NCBI RefSeq assembly: GCF_000016185.1
Contig: NC_011420.2
Coordinates: 3,763,501-3,827,500, forward strand
From: Rhodospirillum centenum SW
Lineage (GTDB): Bacteria > Pseudomonadota > Alphaproteobacteria > Azospirillales > Azospirillaceae
Direction of reading: 5' to 3'
DNA length: 64,000 bases
The notes below the pieces were generated by a model. That model did not search any database. It saw only the letters and a program-made list of their open reading frames with translations, and was not told where the DNA came from. Both the position numbers and the translations under genes were made by a program. Positions 9,083-15,997 of the stretch are shown piece after piece (position 1 is the stretch's first letter; every line of letters starts with the position of its first letter).

Positions 9083-9111
9083 TTGCCGGACCCGCCGGCC
9101 CGCCCTAGAAC
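9083..9111 (+). promoter_or_regulatory. Candidate sigma-70 promoter of the peroxiredoxin gene
   Basis: TTGCCG at 9083-9088 and TAGAAC at 9106-9111 are separated by 17 bases, about 45 bases before the peroxiredoxin ATG. The match is only moderate in such a GC-rich background. Nothing else is apparent in the 8836-9156 gap. Confidence 0.35.
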
Positions 9112-9156
9112 CACTGGGGGGAGCGTCCCTTGTCCAATTCACCCGGGAGAAAGAGG

Positions 9157-9639
9157 ATGAGCATCAAGGTCGGCGAGCGGATTCCGTCGGTGACGCTGAA
9201 GCACCTGACCGAGTCCGGCATGCAGGAGATCGGCACCGACGAGATCTTCGCCGGCAGGAAGGTGGTGCTGTTCGCCGTGCCGGGTGCCTTCACCCCCACC
9301 TGCTCGGCCAAGCACCTGCCCGGCTTCGTCGAACAGGCCGAAGCGATCCGGGCCAAGGGCGTGGACCAGATCGTCTGCATGGCGGTGAACGATCCCTTCG
9401 TCATGCATGCCTGGGCCAAGGCGAACAATGTCAACGGCCGCATCCTGATGCTGCCGGACGGTAACGGCACCCTGACCCGCGCGCTGGGGCTGGAGATGGA
9501 CGGCACGGCCTACAATCTCGGCCTGCGCTGCCAGCGCTTCGCCCTGGTCGCGGAGGACGGGGTGGTCACGGCGCTGAACGTGGAGAAGCCCGGCGCCTTC
9601 GAGGTCTCTTCCGCCGAGGCGGTGCTGAAGCTGCTCTGA
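9157..9639 (+). CDS. Peroxiredoxin, Prx5 (AhpE/hybrid Prx) type
   Basis: Thiol peroxidase of the Prx5 group that reduces hydrogen peroxide and organic peroxides. The 160-residue protein has the peroxidatic motif VPGAFTPTCS with Cys49, followed by KHLPGF, and the MHAWAK segment typical of the group. A second cysteine lies in LRCQRFALV. The ATG at 9157 was chosen over a TTG at 9130 because GGAGAAAGAGG lies directly upstream and the protein then starts at MSIKVG like its homologues. In many alphaproteobacteria this gene lies next to rnhA; here the CBASS island separates them. Confidence 0.93.
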   Translation: MSIKVGERIPSVTLKHLTESGMQEIGTDEIFAGRKVVLFAVPGAFTPTCSAKHLPGFVEQAEAIRAKGVDQIVCMAVNDPFVMHAWAKANNVNGRILMLPDGNGTLTRALGLEMDGTAYNLGLRCQRFALVAEDGVVTALNVEKPGAFEVSSAEAVLKLL

Positions 9640-9654
9640 GCCGGACAGGCAAGC

Positions 9655-9683
9655 CTCCGGCGCCGCTCGGGCGCCGGCCGGAG
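9655..9683 (+). terminator. Hairpin after the peroxiredoxin gene
   Basis: A perfect 8-bp stem (CCGGCGCC at 9657-9664 with GGCGCCGG at 9670-9677) with a 5-base loop, 15 bases after the peroxiredoxin stop. It has no long T-run, so termination is probable rather than certain. Base composition falls sharply just after it, at the edge of the CBASS island. Confidence 0.5.
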
Positions 9684-9829
9684 CATCAGAGGCTGGAAAG
9701 CTCCGCTGCGAAAGCAGCAATCATAAATATCAATCTGGGCGAGTGCCAATATGGGCGTGCCAAAAACAGTAATTGCCATGAAGTAGCTGTCGGTTTCGTA
9801 GTCGGCTAAACTGATTTAGGATACGCACA

Positions 9830-10948
9830 TCACCTGATCGACACAGCCTCAAGCGCAGGTCGAATTCTATCGGGGAACCACTGAACCATTGGATCAAGCT
9901 CTCTAGCAATATCGCTAGCGATGGCATCCACCTCGGCCGATAACTTTTGCAAGGACGTGAACTTTTCGGGCTTGTCTATGATTTTCCGAGACCCGTCCGG
10001 AGTTGTCAGTTTGCAGGTCCCGCTATAATCCCGGCACATGGCGTTCAACTCCGCCCGTGCAACCGCGATTAAGGCAAGTTCCCGGGAAGTGGGTTGGGCT
10101 AGGCCACGATCGTTGAAGTGCCAGACCAACGAGGCAATGTCGTAGCTGGATAATGTAATGTCCTGGTCGCAGTCGGCTTTCAGTGTCTTTAGGAAACGGA
10201 TAACCTTTTTTGTGCCGCCGAGCGTTGCCTTGTCCTTGTCGTTCACCTTCTTTATGTGCAGGAAGGGTAAATTCGGTATCGTTTTTTGCTCGATCTTATC
10301 GAGAATCTGCACGACGCGATCGTGCTTCTGGCGGGTGCGCTGGTAGGTGGCCGAGTCGTGCCAGTGTGAGGGCACCACATCCACCTTTCGCTGGAATGAG
10401 TCGCCGCTGAGGTTGATAGACTTGGCGCCCGAGGTGTTAACATTGGCTGCAGGGTAAGCCTCTATGAGAATTCGTTCGCAGTTTCTTCGGAGTTCAATTA
10501 GATATTGCGCCGCACTCTTCGGTAGTAATTTGCCGTATTGATTGCCCGCTGTTAATGCTGCGGCATGGTCGCATGTCACAAAGCGACTATCAAGCACTAG
10601 TAAATCGATGTCGCTGTGGCGCTTGATATGTATGTCAAGGGGAACAGAACCTTGGTACTCGAACTCGGTTGAGATCCCTGATTTATATAGGCCATTGGAC
10701 AATTTTTGTTTCACCCGATCACCTTCTGCGATACTGACCTTGGTGTATTCGGGATCGACCGCCTGCATTGCGCCCAAGGCATACTTAGTGCTCTCCGACC
10801 TACTCCGATTCTCGTAGGCTTCTTTGGTGCTGCCGGTGAAGCCTTCTGAACTATAGGCATAATGCTCGGTAAATTTTCTAGTACTTTCGGCGGTGCCCTG
10901 GCGACGCTCCCGCATCTGAACCAGCCGTTTTGAATAATCAATTGCCAT
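9830..10948 (-). CDS. CBASS CD-NTase (cGAS/DncV-like nucleotidyltransferase)
   Basis: A 372-residue cGAS/DncV-like nucleotidyltransferase that, by family, makes a cyclic oligonucleotide on phage infection to activate the effector encoded next to it. The nucleotidyltransferase core is visible: Gly100-Ser101 in YQGSVPLDIHIKRHSDID, the metal-binding Asp113 and Asp115 (HSDIDLLVL), and a third Asp at 190 in KVDVVPSHWHDSA. This GS, DxD, D layout and the helical C-terminal half match SMODS/CD-NTases. The ATG at 10948 has AGGAG 8 bases upstream and overlaps the effector gene by 11 bases. GC content and codon use are visibly lower and more AT-ended than in neighbours, consistent with horizontal gain. 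The nucleotide product cannot be told from sequence. No Cap2/Cap3 ubiquitin-like, HORMA or TRIP13 genes are present, so this is a minimal (type I) system. Confidence 0.85.
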   Translation of the reverse strand: MAIDYSKRLVQMRERRQGTAESTRKFTEHYAYSSEGFTGSTKEAYENRSRSESTKYALGAMQAVDPEYTKVSIAEGDRVKQKLSNGLYKSGISTEFEYQGSVPLDIHIKRHSDIDLLVLDSRFVTCDHAAALTAGNQYGKLLPKSAAQYLIELRRNCERILIEAYPAANVNTSGAKSINLSGDSFQRKVDVVPSHWHDSATYQRTRQKHDRVVQILDKIEQKTIPNLPFLHIKKVNDKDKATLGGTKKVIRFLKTLKADCDQDITLSSYDIASLVWHFNDRGLAQPTSRELALIAVARAELNAMCRDYSGTCKLTTPDGSRKIIDKPEKFTSLQKLSAEVDAIASDIARELDPMVQWFPDRIRPALEAVSIR

Positions 10949-11567
10949 TGGCGATTCTCCTGGTTAGGTGTATCTGTCCAGACGTCGTGCGGCCGTGATT
11001 ATTGAAGTATTCGCCGTCGGCGCTGATCAGATTCTCGCTGAAAATGAATTCGCAAAAGCCGACATGGGACGATAGTTCCGGTTCCCCAATTCTTGGAGAA
11101 TTACGGTAGCTATACATCAGTCTGTATCCGACGCGCGGTTCATGAATCAGCGATGCGCTAATGCTGTGCGACGACGATTGGTCCGTCTTAATGTGGACTT
11201 TGATTTTCTCCCAGCTCTGGTCGATAATTACAGTCCCCGACCATTCTCGATGTGGGGTGATGCTGGTAGTCTTGCCCTTACAGTCCCATTCGCCATTAAG
11301 GTCGGGTATCTTCAGCAGCGTTGAGACTCGGCGCCACTTCCATACCCAGCGATCAAAGGCTAGGTGGGCGAATGGGAAGATCAGCGCAGCGGTTACCGGC
11401 CAAAAAATGACCTGACCGGTTTCTCCTAGGCCGAGTTCCTGGGCGAACTTGAACCCCGCAACGGCGACCGCAGAGGCGGTACTGGCGACCACGGCAGCTG
11501 CTGTCCCAAGATGGCGCCCCCACACAGTCCGGCTGTGACCGATGACGGCGTATTCATGCGGTAGCAT
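10938..11567 (-). CDS. CBASS effector, Cap15-like (2TM plus beta-barrel, SMODS-associated)
   Basis: A 209-residue protein with two predicted membrane helices (about 21-40 and 51-71), a basic turn (WVWKWRR), and a beta-rich domain starting IPDLNGEWDCKGK. This matches the S-2TMbeta/Cap15 effector architecture, in which a beta-barrel senses the cyclic nucleotide and the membrane helices oligomerise to disrupt the inner membrane and kill the infected cell. The ATG at 11567 was preferred to a GTG at 11609 because GGGAG lies 7 bases before it. It is the first gene of the pair, with the CD-NTase downstream and overlapping. Low GC compared with flanking housekeeping genes. The assignment rests on topology, the LNGEW motif and linkage to the CD-NTase. 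Confidence 0.8.
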   Translation of the reverse strand: MLPHEYAVIGHSRTVWGRHLGTAAAVVASTASAVAVAGFKFAQELGLGETGQVIFWPVTAALIFPFAHLAFDRWVWKWRRVSTLLKIPDLNGEWDCKGKTTSITPHREWSGTVIIDQSWEKIKVHIKTDQSSSHSISASLIHEPRVGYRLMYSYRNSPRIGEPELSSHVGFCEFIFSENLISADGEYFNNHGRTTSGQIHLTRRIANGN

Positions 11568-11598
11568 GCTTCGCTCCCACCATGCCGCTACATAATGA

Positions 11599-11615
11599 TA
11601 TACCACCACGGTATA
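11599..11615. promoter_or_regulatory. Inverted repeat upstream of the CBASS operon
   Basis: TATACC at 11599-11604 and GGTATA at 11610-11615 are perfect inverted copies separated by 5 bases, in an AT-rich stretch 30-50 bases upstream of the effector ATG. A TATCAT -10-like element on the minus strand (11595-11600) touches it. It could be an operator for the CBASS genes; no regulator gene is adjacent. Confidence 0.35.
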
Positions 11616-11786
11616 CCATCAGCATCTAGTGTGCAATGCGTATGGGCTAACAGGCTGTCTAAGAACAACCCATTGGGCTACGTTCACACCCCATGATGGA
11701 GGCAGCGGCCCTATTCTAGGCTTATGTAGCCGGGTAAGAGGATGCCTTAGGCCCCGGAGGTTATGCCAGAGGTAGTTTTAGCGTCG

Positions 11787-12121
11787 TCAAAGTATGTGAT
11801 TGGCTGTCGGCTCGAACTCGATCCACCCACTGGCGTTCTTGATTCGCTCCGTCGCCTTCTGACTGGCGCTGTAGCCCTGACGGCAGAGTCCGCTTATCAA
11901 TGCACGATTGATGTCCGCTGGTGTTCTGGGCCACACGGGTATGAACTTCGGCGCCCAAAGGGCGGCGACAAACGCGGCCGCATTGTGACTCTTGTCTGCT
12001 CCCAGCGTAATGCTGTGACAGCCGGGCACGGCCTCAAACGATAGCTATGCCTGCCTTGCGATCGGCCCGCTTTGTCTCCAACGCCAGCTTGGCCGCCACA
12101 ACCAAGCCAGAGCGGTTCTGA
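11787..12121 (-). pseudogene. Decayed IS5-family transposase fragment
   Basis: Reading the minus strand from the end of rnhA gives pieces of an IS5-type DDE transposase in shifting frames: NRSGLVVAAKLALETK, then TLGADKSHNAAAFVAAL, then (other frame) EVHTRVAQNTSGHQSCID, then (back) QGYSASQKATERIKNASGWIEF. These match in order the family pattern of NRxGLVV, GADKxYD, HVAQNTSxRxSAID and GYxxSQRxRKRIEExFGWIK. At least one stop and two frameshifts interrupt it, and both ends of the gene are missing. It fills much of the 554-base gap between the CBASS effector and rnhA. The remaining 11616-11786 holds nothing I can identify. Confidence 0.75.
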
Positions 12122-12583
12122 CTATGCCGCGGGGGCGGCGAGGGTGTCGCGCATGCCCTCGCGGGCAAGCTGGTCGGCGCGTTCGTTCTCCGGGTGGCCG
12201 GCATGGCCCTTGACCCAGTGGAACTCCACCGTGTGGCGGCCGACCAGTTCGTCCAGCCGCTGCCAGAGGTCGGCATTCTTCACCGGGTCACGACCGGCGG
12301 TCTTCCAGCCGTTCTTCTTCCAGCCGTGGATCCAGGTGGTGATGCCGTTCTTGACGTACTGGCTGTCGGTGTGCAGCCGCACCGTCACGGGCCGCTTCAG
12401 CGCCTCCAGCGCCTGGATGGCGGCCATCAGCTCCATCCGGTTGTTGGTGGTCAGGCGCTCGCCGCCCTTCAGTTCCTTCTCGGTGCCCTTCCAGCGCAGG
12501 ATGGCGCCCCAGCCGCCCGGGCCCGGATTGCCGCTGCACGCCCCGTCGGTGTAGATGTCCACCAGCAGTTTCTCCGCGCTCAT
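12122..12583 (-). CDS. rnhA: Ribonuclease HI
   Basis: Endonuclease that cuts the RNA strand of RNA-DNA hybrids, including replication primers and R-loops. The 153-residue protein is of standard length. It has all family motifs: [16 protein letters not shown] with the first catalytic Asp, NNRMELMAA with the catalytic Glu, LHTDSQYV with the second Asp, and [14 protein letters not shown] with the catalytic His/Asp region. Its ATG overlaps the stop of thrB by 4 bases. The stop codon is immediately followed by the IS5 remnant. Confidence 0.97.
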   Translation of the reverse strand: MSAEKLLVDIYTDGACSGNPGPGGWGAILRWKGTEKELKGGERLTTNNRMELMAAIQALEALKRPVTVRLHTDSQYVKNGITTWIHGWKKNGWKTAGRDPVKNADLWQRLDELVGRHTVEFHWVKGHAGHPENERADQLAREGMRDTLAAPAA

Positions 12584-13560
12584 GCGGCCCCCGCCGGCAG
12601 CGTGAGCCCGTATTCGCCGATGCCGCGGACCTGCTGGTGGAAACGCAGCTTGTGCAGGTATTCCAGCGGGTCCTTGCGCTTGACCAGCGCCCCCGCCGGC
12701 GTGTTCAGCCAGTCATAGAGACGGGTCAGCAGGAAGCGCAGGGCGCTGCCCCGCGCCAGCAGCGGCAGCGCCTCCAGCTCCGCCGCCGACAGCGGGCGCA
12801 CCTTCATGTAGCTGGCCAGCATCAGCCGCGCCTTCGTCACGTTGAACGAGCCGTCCGCCTCGAAGCACCAGGCGTTCAGGCAGACCGCCACGTCGTAGGC
12901 CAGGATGTCGTTGCAGGCGAAATAGAAGTCGATCAGCCCGGACAGCGCGCCGTCGCGGAAGAAGACATTGTCCGGGAACAGGTCGGCATGGATGACGCCG
13001 CAGGGCAGGTCCGCCGGCCAGCGCCGTTCCAGCTCCGCCAGTTCCGCCGTCAGCGCCGCGGCAAGGCCGGGCTTCACCGCGTCGGCGCGCCCGTGCGTCG
13101 CGTCGTGCAGCGTGCGCCAGCCGTCCAGCGACAGGGCGTTGGCCCGGCGCAGCGGGAAATCCGCCCCGGCCAGATGCAGCCGCGCCAGCCCTTCGCCCAG
13201 GGCGGCGCAGTGCTCGGGCTGGATGCGCCGCGGCCACATGCCGGCCAGGAAGGTGACGATCACCGCCGGCCGGCCGCACAGGCTGCGCAACGCCTCCCCG
13301 TCGCGCCCGCGCACGGGCAGGGGACAGGTCACGCCGCGGGCCGACAGATGCTCCATCAGCCCCAGGAAGAAGGGCAGGTCGGCCGGGTCCACCCGCTTCT
13401 CGTAAAGCGTCAGGATGAAGGGACCCGTCTCCGTCACCAGAAGGTAGTTGCTGTTCTCCACCCCCTCCGCGATGCCCTTGCACGAGACCACCGCGCCCAG
13501 ATCGTACTGGGCGACGAAGCTGCGCAGATCGTCGTCGGAGACTTCGGTATAGACGGCCAT
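12580..13560 (-). CDS. thrB: Homoserine kinase (ThrB2, APH-fold type)
   Basis: Phosphorylates L-homoserine for threonine synthesis, supplying the substrate of ThrC. The 326-residue protein is of the alphaproteobacterial/Pseudomonas ThrB type, which has an aminoglycoside phosphotransferase-like fold rather than the GHMP fold. Signatures are [12 protein letters not shown] at the start, [13 protein letters not shown], the Brenner-type [11 protein letters not shown] catalytic loop, and [15 protein letters not shown]. The ATG at 13560 was chosen to match family starts; an ATG two codons earlier is also possible. It forms a two-gene operon with rnhA. Confidence 0.95.
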   Translation of the reverse strand: MAVYTEVSDDDLRSFVAQYDLGAVVSCKGIAEGVENSNYLLVTETGPFILTLYEKRVDPADLPFFLGLMEHLSARGVTCPLPVRGRDGEALRSLCGRPAVIVTFLAGMWPRRIQPEHCAALGEGLARLHLAGADFPLRRANALSLDGWRTLHDATHGRADAVKPGLAAALTAELAELERRWPADLPCGVIHADLFPDNVFFRDGALSGLIDFYFACNDILAYDVAVCLNAWCFEADGSFNVTKARLMLASYMKVRPLSAAELEALPLLARGSALRFLLTRLYDWLNTPAGALVKRKDPLEYLHKLRFHQQVRGIGEYGLTLPAGAA

Positions 13561-13675
13561 GGCCATCGGGTAGCCGGTTTCCTCCCCCCGGTCAACGGCA
13601 CCGGCGGCCCGCGCCCGCCGCATCCTGCCGATGGCGCAGGGGGCTCAAGGGCGGTGGCAGGGGATGCTTCGCCGG

Positions 13676-13716
13676 TTCCGCCAGAAAATGGCGTCAGTCG
13701 CCATCGAATGGCGGAA
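13676..13716. promoter_or_regulatory. Large interrupted palindrome, candidate enhancer site of the psp operon
   Basis: TTCCGCCA (13676-13683) and ATGGCG (13688-13693) are mirrored by CGCCAT (13699-13704) and TGGCGGAA (13709-13716) around a 5-base centre. It lies about 130 bases upstream of the expected start site of the sigma-54 promoter at 13796, the usual distance for a bacterial enhancer-binding protein such as PspF. The identity of the binding protein is inferred. Confidence 0.65.
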
Positions 13717-13767
13717 ATCCGGCGATCCGCGGGCGCTGCTGCGAGCCTCGTCAGGGAAAATCAATAA

Positions 13768-13780
13768 AATCAACGGGTTG
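13768..13780 (+). promoter_or_regulatory. IHF binding site
   Basis: AATCAACGGGTTG is an exact match to the IHF consensus WATCAA-N4-TTR. It sits in an AT-rich patch between the palindromic enhancer and the sigma-54 promoter, where IHF would bend the DNA to bring the activator to the polymerase. Confidence 0.65.
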
Positions 13781-13795
13781 CGTGTGGGGCAAAAG

Positions 13796-13812
13796 TTGGC
13801 ACGGGGGTTGCG
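13796..13812 (+). promoter_or_regulatory. Sigma-54 promoter of the psp operon
   Basis: TTGGCAC at 13796-13802 and TTGC at 13808-13811 are spaced exactly as in the sigma-54 -24/-12 consensus (TGGCAC-N5-TTGC). The expected start is near 13823, about 60 bases before the first small gene. psp operons of proteobacteria are classically sigma-54/PspF dependent. Confidence 0.85.
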
Positions 13813-13881
13813 ATCATGGCGACGTGGCCGCGAAGGCCGATGAGACAGACCCGAACGCAACCGACCCCGATGGAGACCGCC

Positions 13882-14049
13882 ATGACCGACGTCACGTACC
13901 TCGCCAAGGCGCGCCAGAGCCGCGACACCACCGGCACGGCGACCGCCTCCTGGACCGACACGCTGCGGGAGTTCGTCCCCGGCATCGACGTGATCCCCGC
14001 GCTGGCCTCGGCCGCCGTCATGATCCTGTGCCTGACGCAGCTCTTCTGA
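13882..14049 (+). CDS. Small single-span membrane protein, first gene of the psp operon
   Basis: A 55-residue protein beginning MTDVTYLAKARQ with a hydrophobic C-terminal segment (about 36-54, IDVIPALASAAVMILCLTQLF in two parts: IDVIPALASAAVM and ILCLTQLF). The ATG at 13882 has GGAGACCGCC before it and lies downstream of the expected sigma-54 start site, which rules out earlier in-frame ATGs at 13816 and probably 13852. It is followed 50 bases later by pspA. It is not PspB by sequence. A tail-anchored partner of the Psp response is possible but unproven. Confidence 0.6.
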   Translation: MTDVTYLAKARQSRDTTGTATASWTDTLREFVPGIDVIPALASAAVMILCLTQLF

Positions 14050-14099
14050 CGCGCGCCGCGCCGCCGATCCCCTGAAACCCCGAACCGACGGAAAGAACC

Positions 14100-14765
14100 A
14101 TGGGCCTCTTCACCCGCCTCGGCAACGTCGTCGAAGCCAATCTGACGTCCATCCTGGACCGGGCGGAGGACCCGGAACTGACCCTCGCCCAGGCGATCCG
14201 GGAGATGGAGGACACCCTCACCGATGTGCGCGCCGGCACGGTCCGGCTGATCGCCGAGCGCGCCGAGGCCGCCGCGAAGTGGCGCGAGGCCGAGTTCGAG
14301 ATCCTGGAGTGGGAACGCCGGGCCGAACTGGCCCTGAGCCACCGCCGCGAGGATCTGGCCCGTGCCGCCCTGCTGGCCAAGGACCGGGTGTCCCGCGCCG
14401 CGGCACCGGCCAAGGCCGAGCTGGACGCCATCGAGACCGCCATCGCCAAGCTGTCGGAGGATGCCGCCCGGCTGGAAGCGAAGCTGGCGGAGGCGCACGG
14501 CAAGCGCCGCTCCCTGGCCGCCCGTCACCGCAGCGCGGTGGACCGGCTGCGGGTCCGGACCCGGCTCTATGACGGCCGGATCGAGGAGGCGATGGCCGCC
14601 GCGGACCAGCTCGACCGGCACCTGGACGAGATCGAGGCCCGCAGCGAGGTGGCCGGCTACGGCCGCAAGCCCCGCGGCCTTGCCGCCGAGATCGACGAAC
14701 TTGAGGCGGAGGAGCGGGTGAGCCGCGAACTGGAGTCGCTCCGCGCCCGTGTCGCCGCCCGCTGA
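14100..14765 (+). CDS. pspA: Phage shock protein A (PspA/IM30 family)
   Basis: Peripheral inner-membrane protein of the ESCRT-III-like PspA/Vipp1 family, which oligomerises on stressed membranes to limit proton leakage and, in enterobacteria, also inhibits PspF. The 221-residue product is almost wholly alpha-helical and coiled-coil. It begins with the amphipathic helix MGLFTRLGNVVEANL followed by LDRAEDPELTLAQAIREMED, the family signature. Length is typical. It is followed 40 bases later by pspC and preceded by the small membrane protein, all under the sigma-54 promoter at 13796. Confidence 0.94.
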   Translation: MGLFTRLGNVVEANLTSILDRAEDPELTLAQAIREMEDTLTDVRAGTVRLIAERAEAAAKWREAEFEILEWERRAELALSHRREDLARAALLAKDRVSRAAAPAKAELDAIETAIAKLSEDAARLEAKLAEAHGKRRSLAARHRSAVDRLRVRTRLYDGRIEEAMAAADQLDRHLDEIEARSEVAGYGRKPRGLAAEIDELEAEERVSRELESLRARVAAR

Positions 14766-14805
14766 CCCCGACCGTTCCCCGCCCGCGAACCGATTGGAGA
14801 GAGAC

Positions 14806-15114
14806 GTGACCACCTTCGACCACATCGCCCGCAGTGCCCGCAGCCGCCGCATCTGCAAGGACCCCGCCAACGGCCTGATCTTCGGCGTCTGCGCCGGCAT
14901 CGCCTGGTGGCTGGGCATCAAGGCCTGGGCCGTGCGGGCCGCGGCGGTCCTGCTGCTGCTGCTCTGGACCGGCCCGGCCCTGGTCGCCTACCTGCTGGCC
15001 GCCCTGCTGCTGGGCAACCGCCCCTACGACCGTTACGAGGACTTCGTGCGCCGCTACGGCGATGACCTTGGCGGGTCCGCCGGCGACCGTTCCGGCCATC
15101 GCGGCTGGCGCTGA
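14806..15114 (+). CDS. pspC: PspC domain envelope-stress protein
   Basis: A 102-residue PspC-domain protein; in characterised systems PspC senses membrane stress and recruits PspA. The domain is visible as RICKDPANGLIFGVCAGIAWW followed by two hydrophobic segments (about 24-42 and 46-68) and the short LLGNRPYDRYEDF tail. The start is the GTG at 14806 with TTGGAGAGAG upstream; a frame opening earlier lies inside pspA and was rejected. No pspB was found, although the small gene at 13882 may take a similar place. Confidence 0.88.
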   Translation: MTTFDHIARSARSRRICKDPANGLIFGVCAGIAWWLGIKAWAVRAAAVLLLLLWTGPALVAYLLAALLLGNRPYDRYEDFVRRYGDDLGGSAGDRSGHRGWR

Positions 15115-15188
15115 CCCCGACCGGTCCCGGGCGGCCCTTGCGCCCTCCGGGACCGCCCGCGGCGGCGGGCGGGCCGCCGCAGCCCCGG

Positions 15189-15219
15189 ACCCCGCCCGGA
15201 CCTCGTGCCCGGGCGGGGT
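15189..15219. terminator. Hairpin terminator between the psp operon and the toxin-antitoxin genes
   Basis: CCCCGCCCGG (15190-15199) pairs perfectly with CCGGGCGGGG (15209-15218), with a 9-base loop. It lies between the convergent pspC and toxin genes and could serve both directions. No long T-run follows. Confidence 0.5.
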
Positions 15220-15248
15220 TCCGGCGTCCAGTGCTGGTGCGCCGCCTG

Positions 15249-15674
15249 TCAGGTCCGCGGCACCGCGGCCGGCGGCGGGTTGGACGACAGCAGCCGGTTC
15301 CGGAGTTCAAGGAACAGCTTCGCGGGTATCTTGCCGTAGGCGTATCGTCCGGGCCTGCCCGGCAGCGCGGCGAGATCGACTCCGGGCCAGACGAAGACAT
15401 TGACCTCGTCGGTAACGATCCAGGACCGGTCATCGTCAAGGCCGAGATGGGCCTTGACCGCGGGCGGGATCAGAAGGCCGCGTTCGGGGCCAGGATTCCT
15501 GTGGGTTATCGGGGAGACCACGACGCGGGTCCTCCCGTCCGCGCCTGTGACCACGGCGTTGACGACGACCGCAGGCCGGTATTTCCGCCCATCCTCGGAA
15601 CCGGAGTCGAACTCGTTCCGCCAGAGATAGGCGTAACGGATGACGAGACCGGGTGTCGGGACGGGAAGGGTCAC
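15249..15674 (-). CDS. PemK/MazF-like type II toxin (putative)
   Basis: A 141-residue protein whose N-terminal half resembles PemK/MazF mRNA interferases: GLVIRYAYLWRNEFDSGSEDG, then KYRPAVVVNAVV and VVVSPITHR. The C-terminal part (IVTDEVNVFVWP, GKIPAKLFLELRN) also fits the MazF fold pattern. The start overlaps the antitoxin gene by 4 bases, the standard antitoxin-first arrangement. The similarity is moderate and no activity can be read from sequence. The gene lies between ispH and the psp operon. Confidence 0.65.
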   Translation of the reverse strand: MTLPVPTPGLVIRYAYLWRNEFDSGSEDGRKYRPAVVVNAVVTGADGRTRVVVSPITHRNPGPERGLLIPPAVKAHLGLDDDRSWIVTDEVNVFVWPGVDLAALPGRPGRYAYGKIPAKLFLELRNRLLSSNPPPAAVPRT

Positions 15675-15937
15675 CGGCCTTCCATCAGCCGGTCGAGGGC
15701 CAGCATCTCATCATCCGGCGCGGCTGTCCGGACGGCGTCGCGCAGGTCGGCGGGCAGGTCCCGGACGTGACATGCCTGACGGCCCTCCTTCGCCAGCGCC
15801 AGAAGCACCGCGTCGTCGGCCGAGATGAAGACGCCGGCCACCTTTCCCTGATCGGTGACCGTGATCTGCTCACGGGTCACCTGCTCGCGGTACTTTCCGA
15901 AGTTCCGGACGAACTCCGTTGCGCTAACGGTCGGCAT
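15671..15937 (-). CDS. Phd/YefM-like antitoxin (putative)
   Basis: An 88-residue protein with the Phd/YefM N-terminal pattern TVSATEFVRNFGKYREQV followed by ITVTDQGKVAGVFISADDA, and an acidic C-terminal tail expected to bind the toxin. Such antitoxins bind the operon promoter through the N-terminal dimer and neutralise the toxin through the tail. The ATG at 15937 has GGAGG 7 bases upstream, so it was chosen over a TTG at 15949. It overlaps the toxin start by 4 bases. Confidence 0.72.
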   Translation of the reverse strand: MPTVSATEFVRNFGKYREQVTREQITVTDQGKVAGVFISADDAVLLALAKEGRQACHVRDLPADLRDAVRTAAPDDEMLALDRLMEGR

Positions 15938-15997
15938 TTCCGCCTCCAAGATCCGTTCCCTGTCCGACGTTCCGTTTCGCGGGCGGAGCCGGCACGC

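Noticed and set aside
9830..10948. Reading the nucleotidyltransferase as a poly(A) polymerase or aminoglycoside nucleotidyltransferase
   Set aside because: Motif spacing, length and linkage to a 2TM/beta-rich effector fit CD-NTases better; no RNA-binding or resistance context.
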